From Pyxicephalus adspersus (Eukaryota; Chordata; Amphibia; Anura; Pyxicephalidae): DNA of 64,000 nt. This document shows, piece by piece, positions 24,401 to 37,017 of the stretch. The notes below the pieces were generated by a model, which did not search any database, was not told the DNA's origin, and worked only from the letters and a program-made list of their open reading frames with translations. A program made the translations under genes and the position numbers. Positions within the stretch are counted from its first letter, which is position 1. Every line of letters starts with the position of its first letter. The DNA is taken from the NCBI RefSeq assembly GCF_032062135.1, contig NC_092860.1, forward strand, positions 2,436,588-2,500,587. The letters run 5' to 3'.

Positions 24401-26398
24401 CATTAGAGGATGCCATCACTTGGATATATAGAACTCCGCATTTTGATATTGATTTAATTGCCAACAGAATGTCCACTAAGGAGATCCATCCTCTCTACTT
24501 GGCCATGTAGCTGTGTCTTTCTATTTCTTCCATCGTGCCACAAGTTTTACAATAACAACTATTCGGTTTGTAATTCCTCTTTAGGAAATTCGGTTTTCTT
24601 TCATATCTTTGGTTCAGGAAAAAAGTGTTTTAACCTTTTCATAATTCCAACCTAAATTCGGCTACAGAGCACCTCCTCACTATGTTATGGAGGGATGGGG
24701 GGGGTTGGTTTTTAATTCTATTGTAACAACGCTCCTCCGTAGATAGAGTATAGGAAATGACCGTTGTCATCTAGAATTGTTTTAGGATTATCGCAAAACC
24801 TTTAAGTTTAGAGCTGTGATCGTGACAGGGCTAGATTGTTGGTGAATGGGTGCTTGAATTGAGGGCATCATATGGCGCCATGCCCAAACCCAAATAACAA
24901 GGAAATCACCAGCACATGTTCTGAGTCATAATGGCAAAAATACAGATATTTCTTGAAACGATATGCAGAACGGGACCCACTAAACATTTGCCCAGTACTA
25001 TCTGCCCTCAGATCAGCTGGGACAACTAAGAAATGGGCACATAGGAGGGGGGTGAGACCATGCACCCCTCTTCCTTGCGAATAACTCGCCACACTCTTCT
25101 CTAATCCCCAGAATTGGCTAGCCCCGAAAAATATTGTCATTCCTCTGAGATTCCCGTGGCTTCATCTGGGAAGCCGCTGCTAGCGAACCGTCCCATAGTC
25201 CAAAGGACGCCAAACTAGTTCAGCTGGGGGCAATATCTACGCAATTAAAACAAAAGAGAACATAAAAAAATGGCTTGTGTTCTGTGAATTTCATGTGAAA
25301 GAATGAATAATAACTTTCACAGAATGTGTTTGTAAAACTTTAAACATTTTATGTCTTTTTCCTATTGTTTACTTCACATCTTGCACTTTCCTTTTCCACG
25401 GCTATTTCTGAAATTCATTTTTTCCATCATACTCTTCTCTTTTTTTGTTAAAATTTCCCTGTTTTTGTTCACTAGCTTTTTACTTTTACTCTATATTTTT
25501 AAAAACATTATTCTATTTTATTCTGGAGAATTCTGTTTTTTTTTCTTTTCACTTTAAAATTGAACCCATATTTAACCCCTTTCTACCCACAGTCGGTGTA
25601 TTGGTTTCCCAGCTTGGCGCCCCCTGCTGGCAATATGTAATTAAACGTCCTCACACCCCCTGAGAGCCGGCAGCCGACACTTTGCATGGCAGCTGGCTCC
25701 TAATCCCAGCTGTCACTGCCGCTGATGTTTGGAATTCAATCCGAGCTGTTCATGGTAATGTAATCACAATGTCAACTATGTAGTTAGAAACGTCATTAAA
25801 GAATTGTAAGCTTGCAGAAGATAACACCTTCAAAATCCAGTGCCATCATTTTTATACAAGTTATTTTGGCCAGAGGAAATTGCTGCAATATACATAACTT
25901 TATATTGCTTTGTAGACTTTTATGAATATGTACACCTATACATAGATACATTGCAGCAAAATTCATCCTATACAGATATGCTCATACAAGCATCCAAGCT
26001 GTGAAGGTGTCTAGGTGGTGTGCTTTATTTTTTCTTCAATAACGTGAAGCTAACTTATAACCTAAAGCAGCAAACTGAATAAAATAGCTTTTCCATTTTA
26101 CCATCCCGCTAGCCTAATATGTCATTTTTCCATCCAATATGCCCAAGGCATTCCTCAAACTTTTAATCTCCTAAATATGAACCAAATGCCTAAAATAAAT
26201 ATAACTTAGATGTATTGAAATATAAACATTGTCTTTCATTTAGATTATGTTTGAAAATGTGATTATGTAATATTAACTTCAGTGCTTTAGCTGTATTGAA
26301 ATCTGCAATTGGTAGACCTAAAGGTGTGGGCGGCCCAAGTTCATTTAATTTTCATTTCAAAATGAGAACTTCTCATCTTACACCCCACCTATCTGAAC

Positions 26399-26446
26399 CA
26401 TGGCTATATACATGGCTATATACATGGCTATATACAAGGCTATATT
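26399..26446. repeat. Short tandem repeat, 12-bp unit
   Basis: CATGGCTATATA occurs three times, followed by the variant CAAGGCTATATT. Confidence 0.9.
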
Positions 26447-26514
26447 CCGCCTCCTCATCTACTTACTTTAAAACATAGGTTTTGGCTTAGGATAACTGCT
26501 GTTGTGCATAATTT

Positions 26515-26735
26515 ACCAGGTTAAAAACGTGGGCTACGTACACGCGGTAGATTTTTGTCATGGAAATGATTATGAAAGACAAAAAAAAACTAAAAGATGA
26601 ATGAACGATCCATGTACATACATCGCCATTCTGTTCTATGGAGAGGGAAGGGGGAGAATGAGCGACACCCCGCAGCGCTCTTTCCACTTCGCTTGTATTG
26701 CGGTGATTCAGATTCTGTCGTTCATGGATCCGCCA
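26515..26735. mobile_element. Partial GTACACACG-type MITE
   Basis: The order GGGCTACGTACACGCGGTAG, GAACGATCCATGTACATAC, CGCCATTCTGTTCTATGGAG and GTCGTTCATGGATCCGCCAG matches the elements at 39447 (opposite strand) and 57600. The right end is missing; the next composite element starts here, so this copy was truncated or used as its landing site. Confidence 0.55.
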
Positions 26736-26739
26736 GGAT

Positions 26740-27610
26740 CACTTGTCAGATGGTGGGAGAATTCGGGTTATTTTTAGGGACTATTAAGGGCTGCAAAAGC
26801 AATCAGACTGTTCTTGCAGCCCTTTACTAGTTGTATGTTTTCTTGGATAGAGTTTCTCTATCCAAGAACACAGGGAGTCCTGTGTTCTAGAATAGAGAAA
26901 CTCTATCCGAGAACACATACTACAGGACTGGAACAGCGATCCTGATTGCTGTTGCTGCACTGTACTAGTAGTATGTGTTCTTGGATAGAGTTTCTCTATC
27001 CAAGAACACAGGGCACTAGATGTGATGAATGGAGAAACTTGTCCACATTCAACCTCTAGTGCTCGGGGATCGCCTGCAGTCACAGCTGTGACCGCAAAGT
27101 TCCCACGGTCATGTGACCGTGGGAACAGAACTGCAGATGAACTCTGCAGTTCCACTACGACCCCTGGGACACTACAGATTAATTAACCTGTAGTGCCCCG
27201 GGGTTTGCACACTCTTCTCAATGATTGCAGACTCTGCTGCAATCATTGAGAAGATGCCGTCCGGCAAATATTTCTGTAACACGCACAGTAAAATAATACA
27301 GTTGTTACATTTTTCTCGCAGTGAATAAAAGAAAAATGTAACAAATGTATCAGAATATTACTGTGCTGGAAAGTGTGTTACAGAGTAGGAGATATCATGT
27401 CATTGTAGGATAACCTGTAATAAAAATGAGGTAAATAAACACAAACACTCAATAAATTAATTAAAAATTATTATTTTTTTTTTTTAAACATTTTTTTACA
27501 TTTTAGTATTACCATCAAATCTCGTTTTTTTTGGGGTCGGGTCTACTCGATTTCGAACAGCCATTTTCGGGTTGAATAAAAAGACAACCCGAATTCGAAC
27601 ACCAACACTA
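26740..27610. mobile_element. Composite palindromic hAT-like element (TAGTGTTG family, left end unclear)
   Basis: The right end reads CGAATTCGAACACCAACACTA, the reverse complement of the TAGTGTTGGTCGAAT-type start seen at 55610. The inside holds three copies of a palindrome with arms GTTCTTGGATAGAG (about 26841-26868, 26883-26914, 26976-27008), a GGGCTGCAA/TTGCAGCCC pair near 26790-26825, and a GTTCCCACGGTCA/TGACCGTGGGAAC hairpin near 27099-27125. GTCATTGTAGGATAACCTGT near 27399 also matches 56064. The left end merges into the partial MITE before it. Confidence 0.7.
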
Positions 27611-28199
27611 TATCTGACATGTACATTTCTGACAAATTTACTTTTAGTGACCCTTCAGACTTGTTTGAGTGATTGTCTCTATTAAACTAGGTAAGTACTT
27701 TGCATTATTGTGACAGTTATTTTATTGGTGTGTTAGGATTCAAATCTAAGTGAATGTTATGCATAATATTACAACACCATACCATACCATGGTTTACTAT
27801 GAATTGTGTTCCATCTTCCAGCCTAAAAGAGAAATGTGTTTATTTTATAAATTAAAGAAGGTTGGTAGGTTTAGCTACATGATAGCCAAATCACTTACTT
27901 ACCTTTTTTTCAAAATTCAAAACCGCTTTGACAGTGAACTGACCATTGCCTAAATATTTTTATTTATTACGGGTTCATGACTATACAAATGGTCAGTAAT
28001 GGCTCACACTTCTCTAACTACATTCATCAAATTCCCAGTATTAGATTGATAACAATTTGCAACACAGTAAAACATAGCTGACTTTTAGTACTGACCCTAT
28101 CTATAGAGGGCCTATAGATTGTAGAGATTCCAAGAAGATAAAATAAAAACACTTTTAGGTTCATAGACTAAATTTTATTATTGTTGATATTTGTTTGGG

Positions 28200-28227
28200 G
28201 ATATATATATATATATATATATATATA
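28200..28227. repeat. (AT)n microsatellite
   Basis: A run of about 13 AT units. Confidence 0.9.
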
Positions 28228-28669
28228 GATATATAAGACTTTCAGGCAAATATCACTTGGCATGTTGTATAATTCCAATCTTATCCTGACTTCAATTTGC
28301 AGAATCCTGTGGTAGCCCAGTTTTCTGATTATAAGCATAAATGTTCCGATTGGGAAGTCGCAAATCCCTGTCTTCATGGTTCTGAAAACTATGAAGCAGT
28401 GTAACTAATAAAGGAAACAATAAATATAAATATAGATGGAGCCAGGCAATGGTCCTGTTTTAGAAGGAGTAATCAGCATCAGTAGCATTTGTTTTTCTCA
28501 CTACAGATTTCCCTAAAGTAGACAAACCATTACTGTGACCCTATCACCTTGTATAATATAATAAAATAGATGATTGGTAAATAATAGTCCGCATGAGGCA
28601 AGCTTTCCTCCACAGCCTCTGGATAACCAGCGGAAAGGTGAGCTACATAAAGAAGGGAGTTTGAGTGGT

Positions 28670-29115
28670 AACAAAGGTAGTTAAAACTTCAAAACATTTA
28701 TTGGAAACATTTAAAAATATTTTCCAAGTGTACAAAAAAAATAATTTCTGTATAAAATAAATTACACAGTTTCAAAGACTTCTCTATACCCGACACATTT
28801 CATAGAACTCGCTTCTTCAAAGGGAATATCTTAGCACTCTTTCAAGAATCATTACTGCATTTTAGGTACAAACAATACATTATCCTTACCATCATTATAT
28901 TTCATAGGAAAATGTATCAAACATGATTCTTATACAAGTATTCTAGTTACCCTGTAAAAGTAATGTCTATCTCCCTTGCTACAGGGATTTCCTTAAATTG
29001 TAGCAAGGGAAATATAAATTTTATACAGAAATGTATGTTTTGTTTGTACAATTGGAAAAAACTTGGAATTTTTAAATGTATTAAATAAATGTTTTGAAGT
29101 TTTACCTACACCCTA
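28670..29115. mobile_element. Fold-back element with ~95-bp terminal inverted repeats
   Basis: The left arm (GTAGTTAAAACTTCAAAACA, then TTTATTGGAAACATTTAAAA, to about 28770) is mirrored by the right arm (from about 29015, ending AATGTTTTGAAGTTTTACCT). Between them, CCCGACACATTTC near 28790 is a decayed form of the GAAACGCGTC motif of 1208 and 51594. An inner hairpin CCCTTGCTACA/TGTAGCAAGGG lies at about 28974-29006. No coding sequence and no clear target duplication were seen. Confidence 0.7.
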
Positions 29116-30451
29116 TGTAGCCCTCCCTGGTGAGCAAACCCTCCTTCTAAGGTTGTGCTTTTATGTGATTTTTGATTTATAGGGAGGTGGTATATTATTT
29201 GATTTTGAGCTATAAGGAGATTCTCAATTCTTTTGCTCCACAAGACAACAGAAAACTTGAACTATATAGTTACATGTATACAGTTGTAAACGGATTTGCC
29301 TTATTGTACACATTTTCTCCAATTTAATATATTTTTCTCCTATGATACTTTAATCAGACTAGCACCTGAAAGCCATCATCTGTTAAAACATTTAGAGCAA
29401 GTAAAAAAAATCCTTGGCAGTTATGAGGGCACATAATTTAGGCCAGCCTATGTGTCAGCAACTTACACTGTTTTATATACTTATTTACACTAGTGTTTAT
29501 TGAAATATCAGTACTTACGCTGCCAACCGCAGCAATGCGACGACTGTTTGCTGACTTTTGAAACACAGAGTACCTTCATTTAAACATACAGAGAGCACGC
29601 TAGCAAACATGGAAAATATCTTTACACATCATGTAGAATGTGTTAGCTATACATATATTAACGGCTGGCGGCAGTGACGAACATGGCCTCCTGGGTAAAG
29701 CTCCTGTCTAAGCCAATGTCCTGTAGAGGCAGGAATAATTATCTGTGTACCACACAGACCGCCTCATTTATTTACATTGTCCACAGTTTGGGCTGTTGTT
29801 TTTACATTGGCATAAAAAAAATGGCAAGCAAATGATTTCTAAGAATTTTCAAATTTTTTTTTTCTAGCAAACATAATTAGAACCAGTCTTGACTGGGCTT
29901 ATGAAAGATTTGTATTCACTACCTTATTAAGCTTTACTTTTTTTGTCTAAGAAATACTCAGGAGCGGAGAAATTCTCAAGACCCGTAAGTTCTGTTACTG
30001 ACATCTCAAATGCATGACCTCATACTTTAAACCTTTTACATGTCTTTAGGGTGTGCATAACAGTATCAAACAATCCATATTCTTGTTTGCATTCCTGGTC
30101 TTTGTTTTAATACTATTATGCATACTGCTGAGAGTAATAATCTGCACAAGGGTAGTTAACAGAGCAGCCAATCACAGACCTCTGTCACCTCTCAACCATG
30201 ACTCTCAACTTCAGAAACTTTCTCACAATATGATTAGTAAAGGTGCACAAATATAAGCACAAGACTAATAATTTCCCACATTTTAAATACTTTAATAAAC
30301 ACATTTATGACATTCCTTAAGATATATACTTATTTTATTTTGTTTTTAATTTAGCCAGATTCTGTGAGTGACTACGCACATGTACAAAAAATGCCTACTA
30401 ATTTTTACATAGGTACAGCAATTGTTGGGCATTCACAACCTGTTACAGAAT

Positions 30452-31042
30452 TAGTGGATGTTCGCGAAAATTTCCTTGAAGTTCCGATGGATCCGCAAAA
30501 TTTCGGTGAATTCACTATAGGAAGAATATAGCGGCTGCATTCATAAATGTAGCCGCGATACTTCTTCTTACAGAGTGAGTCATGCGGCTTGCGTTTATGA
30601 ATGAACGCAGCCGTGGGAAAAATCAGAGGATTTTTCCCAGGCTGTATTCATTCCTGAGCAACCAGCCATGAAACTCACACTGTAATCCTGGATAGAGAAA
30701 CTCTATCCAGGAACACATAGTACAGGCCTGCAGCAGCAATCAGGGGGGAGGAGCCCTGTAGTATGTGTTCCTGGATAGAGTTTCTCTATCCAGGAACACA
30801 GGACTCCTGGGTTCTTGGATAGAGAAACTCTATCCAAGAACACACACAACTAGTAAGGGGCTGCAAGAGCAATCAGGGGACCAGAGCTGACAGCTGCGCT
30901 CTACTGATTGGTCTTGCAGGTCCCAAAAATTCGGTACCGCCGGACAAATTTACAAGGGCTGTTCTCGCCTACATGTTTGGTAAGTGAGAACGGCCCGGTT
31001 TGGCGCGAGACCAAATTTAATAAATTTGCTCGCTCATCCCTA
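30452..31042. mobile_element. Composite palindromic element (TAGGGATGAGC-like ends)
   Basis: The left end TAGTGGATGTTCGCGAAAAT corresponds to the reverse complement of the right end (AAATTTGCTCGCTCATCCCTA). The inside is modular: a GCAGCC-rich palindrome (30525-30670), three copies of the GTTC(C/T)TGGATAGAG palindrome (30686-30714, 30765-30798, 30811-30841), and a GGGGCTGCAAGAGCAATCAG block near 30856. I could not confirm a target duplication. Confidence 0.65.
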
Positions 31043-31798
31043 GTTGGGAAATGTATTATGCAATAACTAGACCAATACTAAAATAAGAGTACATTTTAGA
31101 TTCAAAATATTATTGAATGTAATTGTGATTCATGAGCATACATAAAGCATCTACAATCATTTGAGGTTTGTTTGGTTAAGTATCCTTGGGTCTCTTGGCT
31201 GTTGGCACATGGTATTCAAGGCCACCCTAAAGGTATAGCACTTCGGTGTTTCAGTTTCTCGTTCTCCTTTTTTCTTGAGAAGGCCTCAATAGGAAGTAAG
31301 TGTGCCATAATGTGCAAATATGCCTATTTAATTTCAGATTTCCTTTAGGACAAAGAAAATAGCTTATACTTCATATTGGCAATGCGGAAAATAGGAGAGT
31401 GGCAGGGCACCACTTGGGTAAAAAATAAGGGATGTTCCTACTACTTAAACTGAATTAGCAACCCTAAAAGTGTTGAGAAAAACATAATTAAGGGTTGCAA
31501 AGCAATGGAAACAACAAACTCTGCATTAATGTGGTGAATGGAAATGTCTCAACAGTTGACCTTGAGACTTGTACCAGTGTTGGCGTATCTATCCGCAGAG
31601 TCACCCATTTCATGGTTTCTGATGAGGACCAAGATAAAAAGGATTTCCTAAATCCTTTGGTTAGGAATGGATCTAATATTGCCATCCTGTAAAAAGTGTA
31701 GTTGTTCCTAAACAGGACGTACTTCATGGGCAGTACAATATAATATTTGTGGTAAAAAAAACTTGCTTGACGTGTTGAAATTCTCTGTTTTGTTTCAG

Positions 31799-31896
31799 TT
31801 GAGTGGAGCACCTCATCAGACTTCTCCCCCTTGGCTGGTGAAATCATTGTGGATCATGTGCAATCCCTAAAATGTACCATTACAGGCCTTACTATG
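31799..31896 (+). CDS. ANKFN1: ANKFN1 internal exon: middle of the fibronectin type III domain
   Basis: This is a 98-bp exon preceded by CTCTGTTTTGTTTCAG and followed by GTAAAT. Its first two bases (TT) complete the codon begun by the G at 458 to give valine. The 32 whole codons then include EWSTSSDFSPLAGEI and QSLKCTITGLTM. This is the middle of an FN3 domain: the strand with the conserved tryptophan (VEW) and the T-x-L-T-x-L-type turn before the next strand. It ends in phase 0. The order and content match vertebrate ANKFN1. The 119-codon open frame on the opposite strand (31488-31847) overlaps it by chance. Confidence 0.92.
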
Positions 31897-34800
31897 GTAA
31901 ATACTTTAATTTAATGTTTTAAAATACTTTATTGAATTCTATTTGTATCTGAAGATTCTGTTCATGTTTATGTAATACTGGGCATTCAGCTCCTGATGAT
32001 TGTTATAGGGGCAAAGCCAAACCACCATATGTAAGGGATCTATGATCACCCAGCAACATTGGCACATTTACCTCCCGATACAAGATTCCTGCTCCTATGG
32101 ACTTGCCGTTTTGCTTTTGACCTTCTGAGAGTTTGGATAACTGTCAGGGATAAGTAAGGGAAATTGCCAAAGTTATCTCGAAGTTGAATCCTCACACGGC
32201 TTACATTTATTTTTTATAAAAATCATGGGGCAACTCACTACCAAATTCATGACAATTAAATCCGGCTGCCAGTGCTCGGTAATTCTTTAAATGAATGAGA
32301 AAAGATTAATTCCAAAGTGTTCCTTCAAAACTATGTTTTATTTTGCTGCTAAGCACAGTCCCAGTGGAGTTTTGTGACAACTATTAAATCCCCGAACCTC
32401 AGTCGTTGTCCTCCCAGCCCGCCCAGGGGTTTAATCATAAAGGTGGATCTTCTATCTTATCCTATATCTACTAAGGAAACTCATCTCAGACCTAAAAATA
32501 TATCTCTTACACCTAAATATATTATTAGTATTACTTACAACTTTAGTTAATAAATTATTGTACAGTAACAGATTTATATTTAAAGGCATAACAGTGAGGA
32601 ATTTTTTGGCACAGTATAGGGTTAATCTTGCCAATGTGTAAAATACAATATCGTTATAGAATATTTATGAATGTATTAAATAAAGAAAAAATATGCAGCA
32701 CACTATATACTATTAGCTAGGTAAATATAGCATGTGCATTGCAAAGAGAATTACAGACAGGTGAAAAAAAAAATTCAAAGGTGCCTACAGATAAAGATAA
32801 AAGGTATAAAAAATAAAATTGACTTTCTATATTTATTTGCATAATATAAATGAACAAAAATGCTGAATGATTATGTGGAAATAATAAATAAACGGCAACG
32901 TTGCCATTATTTCAATGTACTCAATTAGAATAGTGTGATTCTAGATTAGGAATGTGCAGGTGGAATGTGTGGAACCTCAGATGGAGAATGTCTGGGGTTT
33001 TGTTTCACACTTTTCATTCGTGTGTCTCATAATTAGGGAGCCTTTAGGGTTCTCATTAACAAGGTTTTGGATGCTTATGAGAAATGTTTCAAATATTACA
33101 TTTTTGATTTCAAAATATTACATTATGATTTCAAAATCAGCCAATCAGCCAATCAGACATAGATTTCAAATAATTGTCAATGTGTGCAGTTTGCCTGGTT
33201 AGCCCAACAAATCTATCTGATAGCTGTAGGAGCCCCGAGATTAAATTCTAGGATGTACAGGTAAAACTTGCAACAGATATGAATTTACAGTCAGGAAAGC
33301 AATGTATCAATTTACCGTCACGGGAGGTGTTGTAGGGGAAGTCCTCTTCTGTCAAAAAAGAACATTAGAGCCTGTAGTTTGCCATTGCCCATATCGGCAG
33401 AGACAAGGCCTTCTGAAGCAATATTCTGTGGAATGATAAAGATATAATTGTTTGGCCACAGTAGCAAAAGACGTTTTAGTGTAAACTGGAAGCCACATTT
33501 CTGTTACTTCTCTAATCTCTTCTCCTGAAACATTTGCGTCCTCGGTCTGGGTGCAAGGTTTGGATTGGGCTGATATCAAGGTAATTAAACATGCTGGCAT
33601 TTAACGTACAATAAAGCAATACACATTTGCAGGTAGTATTTAATTTGTGTGTTACGTTTTATTTGGTTGCAGAGCCACATTTTTGTTAACTCTGAATCAA
33701 ATAGAGCCGGATACTTGGAAGCTCTGAATACATATTCTCCTGCTGTCAATTCCCAAAGATCCTCTGTATTGGTGGAGACCACCTCATTGCTGACCTTGTT
33801 ACTTGGCTTTAGACCAATGTAGATTATTATTATTAAAATAGGGGTTGCAAATGACAGACAGATACAGACAGTGACACAGGATGAGAAGAGGACCCTGCCC
33901 CAAAGAGCTTACAATCTAGGAGGTGGGAGAAGTAGCACACTAATCTTAATTATTTTCTTTTTTAGGACTTTGTTTTAATGCTCTCTGACATTATACTTCC
34001 CTGATCCAGATCTCACATTTCAATTTTACTTCTGTATTTTTTGATATTCAGATTTTTTATGAATAGCTTGAATATGTTGTATTGTTATTTGACTTCAATA
34101 CCTGGATATCCAATTATACTCACCACTGAATGCACACATACACCTCTTCCCTAGCAGAGATGGGAAAAAAATCAACTGACCAAAAACTATTAAAATTTCC
34201 CCTAAACTTAAAGTTGCACTCTTTACAATCTCTCTTCCTAAAGGAGAACTTCTTGGTTCTTGCCATAACATATTACCATGATGAGCGGACTTACTCATTT
34301 TAGCACATTACCTACGACAAACTCCCCACCCTGTGATAGACAGCGAAGGAACAATAACATTCTGGTGAGGTCATTATTCTGCTGCCTGCCATTACAAAGA
34401 ATTACTACTATTGCCAGGCTCAGCAATGTTAAAGAGCTTATTTGCTACAATTATTATACTAATTATTACAGTAATGACTTTTCTTCCCAGTCATACGCTG
34501 GCCATACAGTATGCAATATTTTCAATTAAAATCTGAAAATGTTGATTTAAAAAAATTGATCATAATTATCATATTTAGGATCAATTTAGGGCAAGATATC
34601 AATAATTGATCAGGACATGGCAATTTGTTTGGTAATTGCTTACCCACCATAGTCCACCACTGCCTGGGATATATAACGTTTGTATATTTAGGAGGCTGCT
34701 GGTTTCCTCTTCAGCCTTTACCTCCCCAAAAATGTCAAATTAAATAATTTTTTTAAAAATATAGCCCCCCCTTTTATATAATGTTTAAAATGTTGTGATA

Positions 34801-35452
34801 GGTTTGCTTTACCTCTTGACCATGAATCCACCATATCCACCTAAGTGATAAATGCAGATTACTTTCATACTGTCCAGTGCTGATTACACGCATTGAAATG
34901 TGCAACTTCAGGCTCTTTTCCACATAAAATCTCACCTTACATATATTGTGATGCAAAACTTTGTGGCCATGGCTCTTAACCTTCCTATATACTTAGTTTA
35001 CTGTTACTATCCATAATGTTAACTGGTCGGTTTTGACCCGTGTTTCTTACCTCCCTGTTACATTGTTAGGCTTCCTTATCCATGAACAGGATATTGTTGT
35101 TTTAATATTTATGGTGTGATCCCTCTTGACCTTTCTTTGATAGTATACCTCTCGTTTTTAATTTTAAAAAATGGTAAAATGAACCTCAAGAGAATTATAT
35201 AACTAAATAAAAGGTTGTTATGTTACCAGACTATTACTGAGGGGTATTAAAACACATCGCCTAAATATTTGTTTTTTGTTTAATTTTAATGTTAATTTAT
35301 ATGGTAATATTATTACCTGTAGTAACATCTATGTTGAAAACATTCACAGGTTTTCCTAGTGTGCCAAATACCTTATTATGTTCTGCTTAAATGGAAAGTT
35401 TAGGAATAAAAAGTTTTGCATATGTTTACAACCCTAATATGTGTTTTGGCAG
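31897..35452 (+). other. ANKFN1 intron (3.6 kb)
   Basis: Apart from one LINE tail at 33820-33942 I recognise little here. Stretch 34480-34660 (GCTGGCCATACAGTATGC followed by repeated ATTGATC) has the texture of an old repeat, and a similar ATTGATCAATT-rich patch lies at 18040-18150. Confidence 0.75.
33820..33942 (-). mobile_element. L2-like LINE tail
   Basis: ATTATTATTATTAAAATAGG is followed by GGTTGCAAATGACAGACAGA and CCCCAAAGAGCTTACAATCT, the reverse complement of the tail at 3940-4100. It is truncated. Confidence 0.8.
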
Positions 35453-35543
35453 GGTAAAGAATACTATGTTCGCGTTTCTGCCTGCAATATGAAAGGATGG
35501 GGACCATCCGAACTTTCCAGCCCGGTCTGCGCATCTCCTTCAA
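35453..35543 (+). CDS. ANKFN1: ANKFN1 internal exon: end of the fibronectin type III domain
   Basis: This is a 91-bp exon with acceptor GTGTTTTGGCAG and donor GTAAGT. Thirty whole codons plus one base give GKEYYVRVSACNMKGWGPSE followed by a proline- and serine-containing end. The Y-x-V-R-V-S-A-x-N-x-x-G-W-G-x-S pattern is the classic F and G strands of an FN3 domain. It starts in phase 0, continuing directly from the exon at 31799, and its last base (A) opens an asparagine codon completed at 45862. Confidence 0.93.
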
Positions 35544-36663
35544 GTAAGTTTTCCTTTCTTAAGAGCGCTCAGATACCGACTTCATTGGGGCAGATACAAG
35601 TTGTATGGAGTAATAAAAGACAAAATCCACAACTACTCTAATTTGCAGCAACATTTCTGCAGAAGGTCAGGTATTGCAGCACACAGGGTGCCCAAGGAAA
35701 AAAGACCACAATGGGCACAGAATCAGCAAAACTTTACTCCTTGGATATTGGATTGGCTGTTAGGAAGATAGAGAACAACTTTTTATTACAAGAACAGGCT
35801 GTGAAGCTGGGATCGGAAATGCTGAGATTCTCCTTTTAGAATTTCCTAGAGATCTGAAATGATTCCAGGGAGTTTTCACACGGCCAATTTCCATAAAAAA
35901 ATAATGCTTATTGGAGTGATTCTCTTATATCATATTGATTGATTGATTACAGTTAAGACCTTTCCACACATAGCTACTGTTTATACATTTATTGCCTCAG
36001 CTGGGGGTGTGCAGGGCTTTACGTATGACAGGTAACCTGACATCATTGTAATCCATGGCCCCAAGCTCTGATATTTCCTTCTATGTCGATGTTTTGTCTC
36101 TTCATGAGGCATTGATGGCTAGTTACACATTGCATTGTATACAACAAAATATATTATTGTACTACGGAGTATCTCAAAGAAAGTTGTTCAGTGATTTGAC
36201 ACATGACATTTTACCTTGCTTACATTATTTATCTTATTGCTTATTTCTTGCTCAGCAACTCAGATTTATATTTACGGTGATATCAGGATTGTGGCGCCTA
36301 GAATTAAGTGTGTACACCTATTTCTTTTAGAGGATGCAAAATGGACGAGGGTCCTAGTCCTAAGGGTTTATTCCAATAAATCTATTTCTATGTATTGTAT
36401 TTATTTATGTGTTTATGTACTGGGTACAATGGTAAACTGTAGCACAGACACCCGTCATCAGCAATCATATGCTCCGTCTACTGTGTCTGAATGTGAGCAC
36501 AGATAGTCCTCGGTACGAGATCTGCATTCTGCTACTTCCTACTGCTACTCTACTCATTACTCAAGATTATAGTGTTTTTCCAATTTTCTTTTTGTTTAAT
36601 GAATGTGATGACTTACATCCTGTGGTATGGTTCTGCCTGCCTGCTGCCTGCGTAAAGACTAAG

Positions 36664-36885
36664 AGCCTGATTTATTAAAGCTCTCCAAGGCTGGAGAGGA
36701 TACACTTTCATCAGTGAAGCTGGGTGATCCAGCAAACCTGGAGCGGATTTCCTAAAAGTCATTAGGAATGTGTTAGCAAATGTTTTCAATTCTGGACCAG
36801 ATCTGTTCCAGGTTTGCTGGATCTCCCAGCTTCACTGATGAAAGTGTATCCTCTCCAGCCTCGGAGAGCTTTAATAAATCAGGGC
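36664..36885. mobile_element. Palindromic MITE, family P (copy 3)
   Basis: The best-preserved copy. GCCTGATTTATTAAAGCTCT runs to a turn around GTGTTAGCAAATG and returns to AGAGCTTTAATAAATCAGGG. The arms can pair over roughly 95 bases, with few mismatches. This would make a strong hairpin if transcribed in the ANKFN1 pre-mRNA. Confidence 0.88.
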
Positions 36886-37017
36886 CCATGATGGAGTGGG
36901 GTATCCCTTTCTGTCTTTGATTAGTGTTTTGGTTCTTTAGCTTTCTGCCTCTAGAAATCAGAGGATAGCAAACAAAATCATTTTCCATTTTCTGTTGAAG
37001 AAAAGGTTATTCTTAAA

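Larger units (their letters stand above)
459..31798 (+). other. ANKFN1 intron (31.3 kb), repeat-rich
   Basis: This is the intron between the first two FN3 exons; its repeats are listed separately. The stretches where I recognise nothing convincing are roughly 459-1200, 1250-2110, 2340-3200, 4125-5300, 6070-8290, 8490-9950, 10290-11050, 12610-13180, 13575-14035, 14250-15500, 15700-16335, 16680-17860, 18560-18990, 20160-20400, 20895-21855, 22570-23155, 23260-23775, 24410-26395, 27615-28665, 29120-30450 and 31045-31798. The part at about 2705-3110 has a moderately GC-rich, repeat-like texture but no boundaries I could define. No conserved coding pattern was seen in these stretches, and the short open frames in them look like chance. 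Confidence 0.8.

Noticed and set aside
26784..27155. 123-codon minus-strand open frame with repeated CSWIEKLYPR-like units
   Set aside because: The repeats are translated copies of the GTTCTTGGATAGAG palindrome.
31488..31847. 119-codon minus-strand open frame near the second FN3 exon, with a + strand frame at 31495-31692
   Set aside because: It overlaps the well-supported ANKFN1 exon on the opposite strand, and neither frame has a recognisable domain. The area may hold an old repeat.
33125..33165. Cluster of CCAATCAG motifs resembling a promoter
   Set aside because: It is a short tandem duplication in intron sequence, without other promoter signs.
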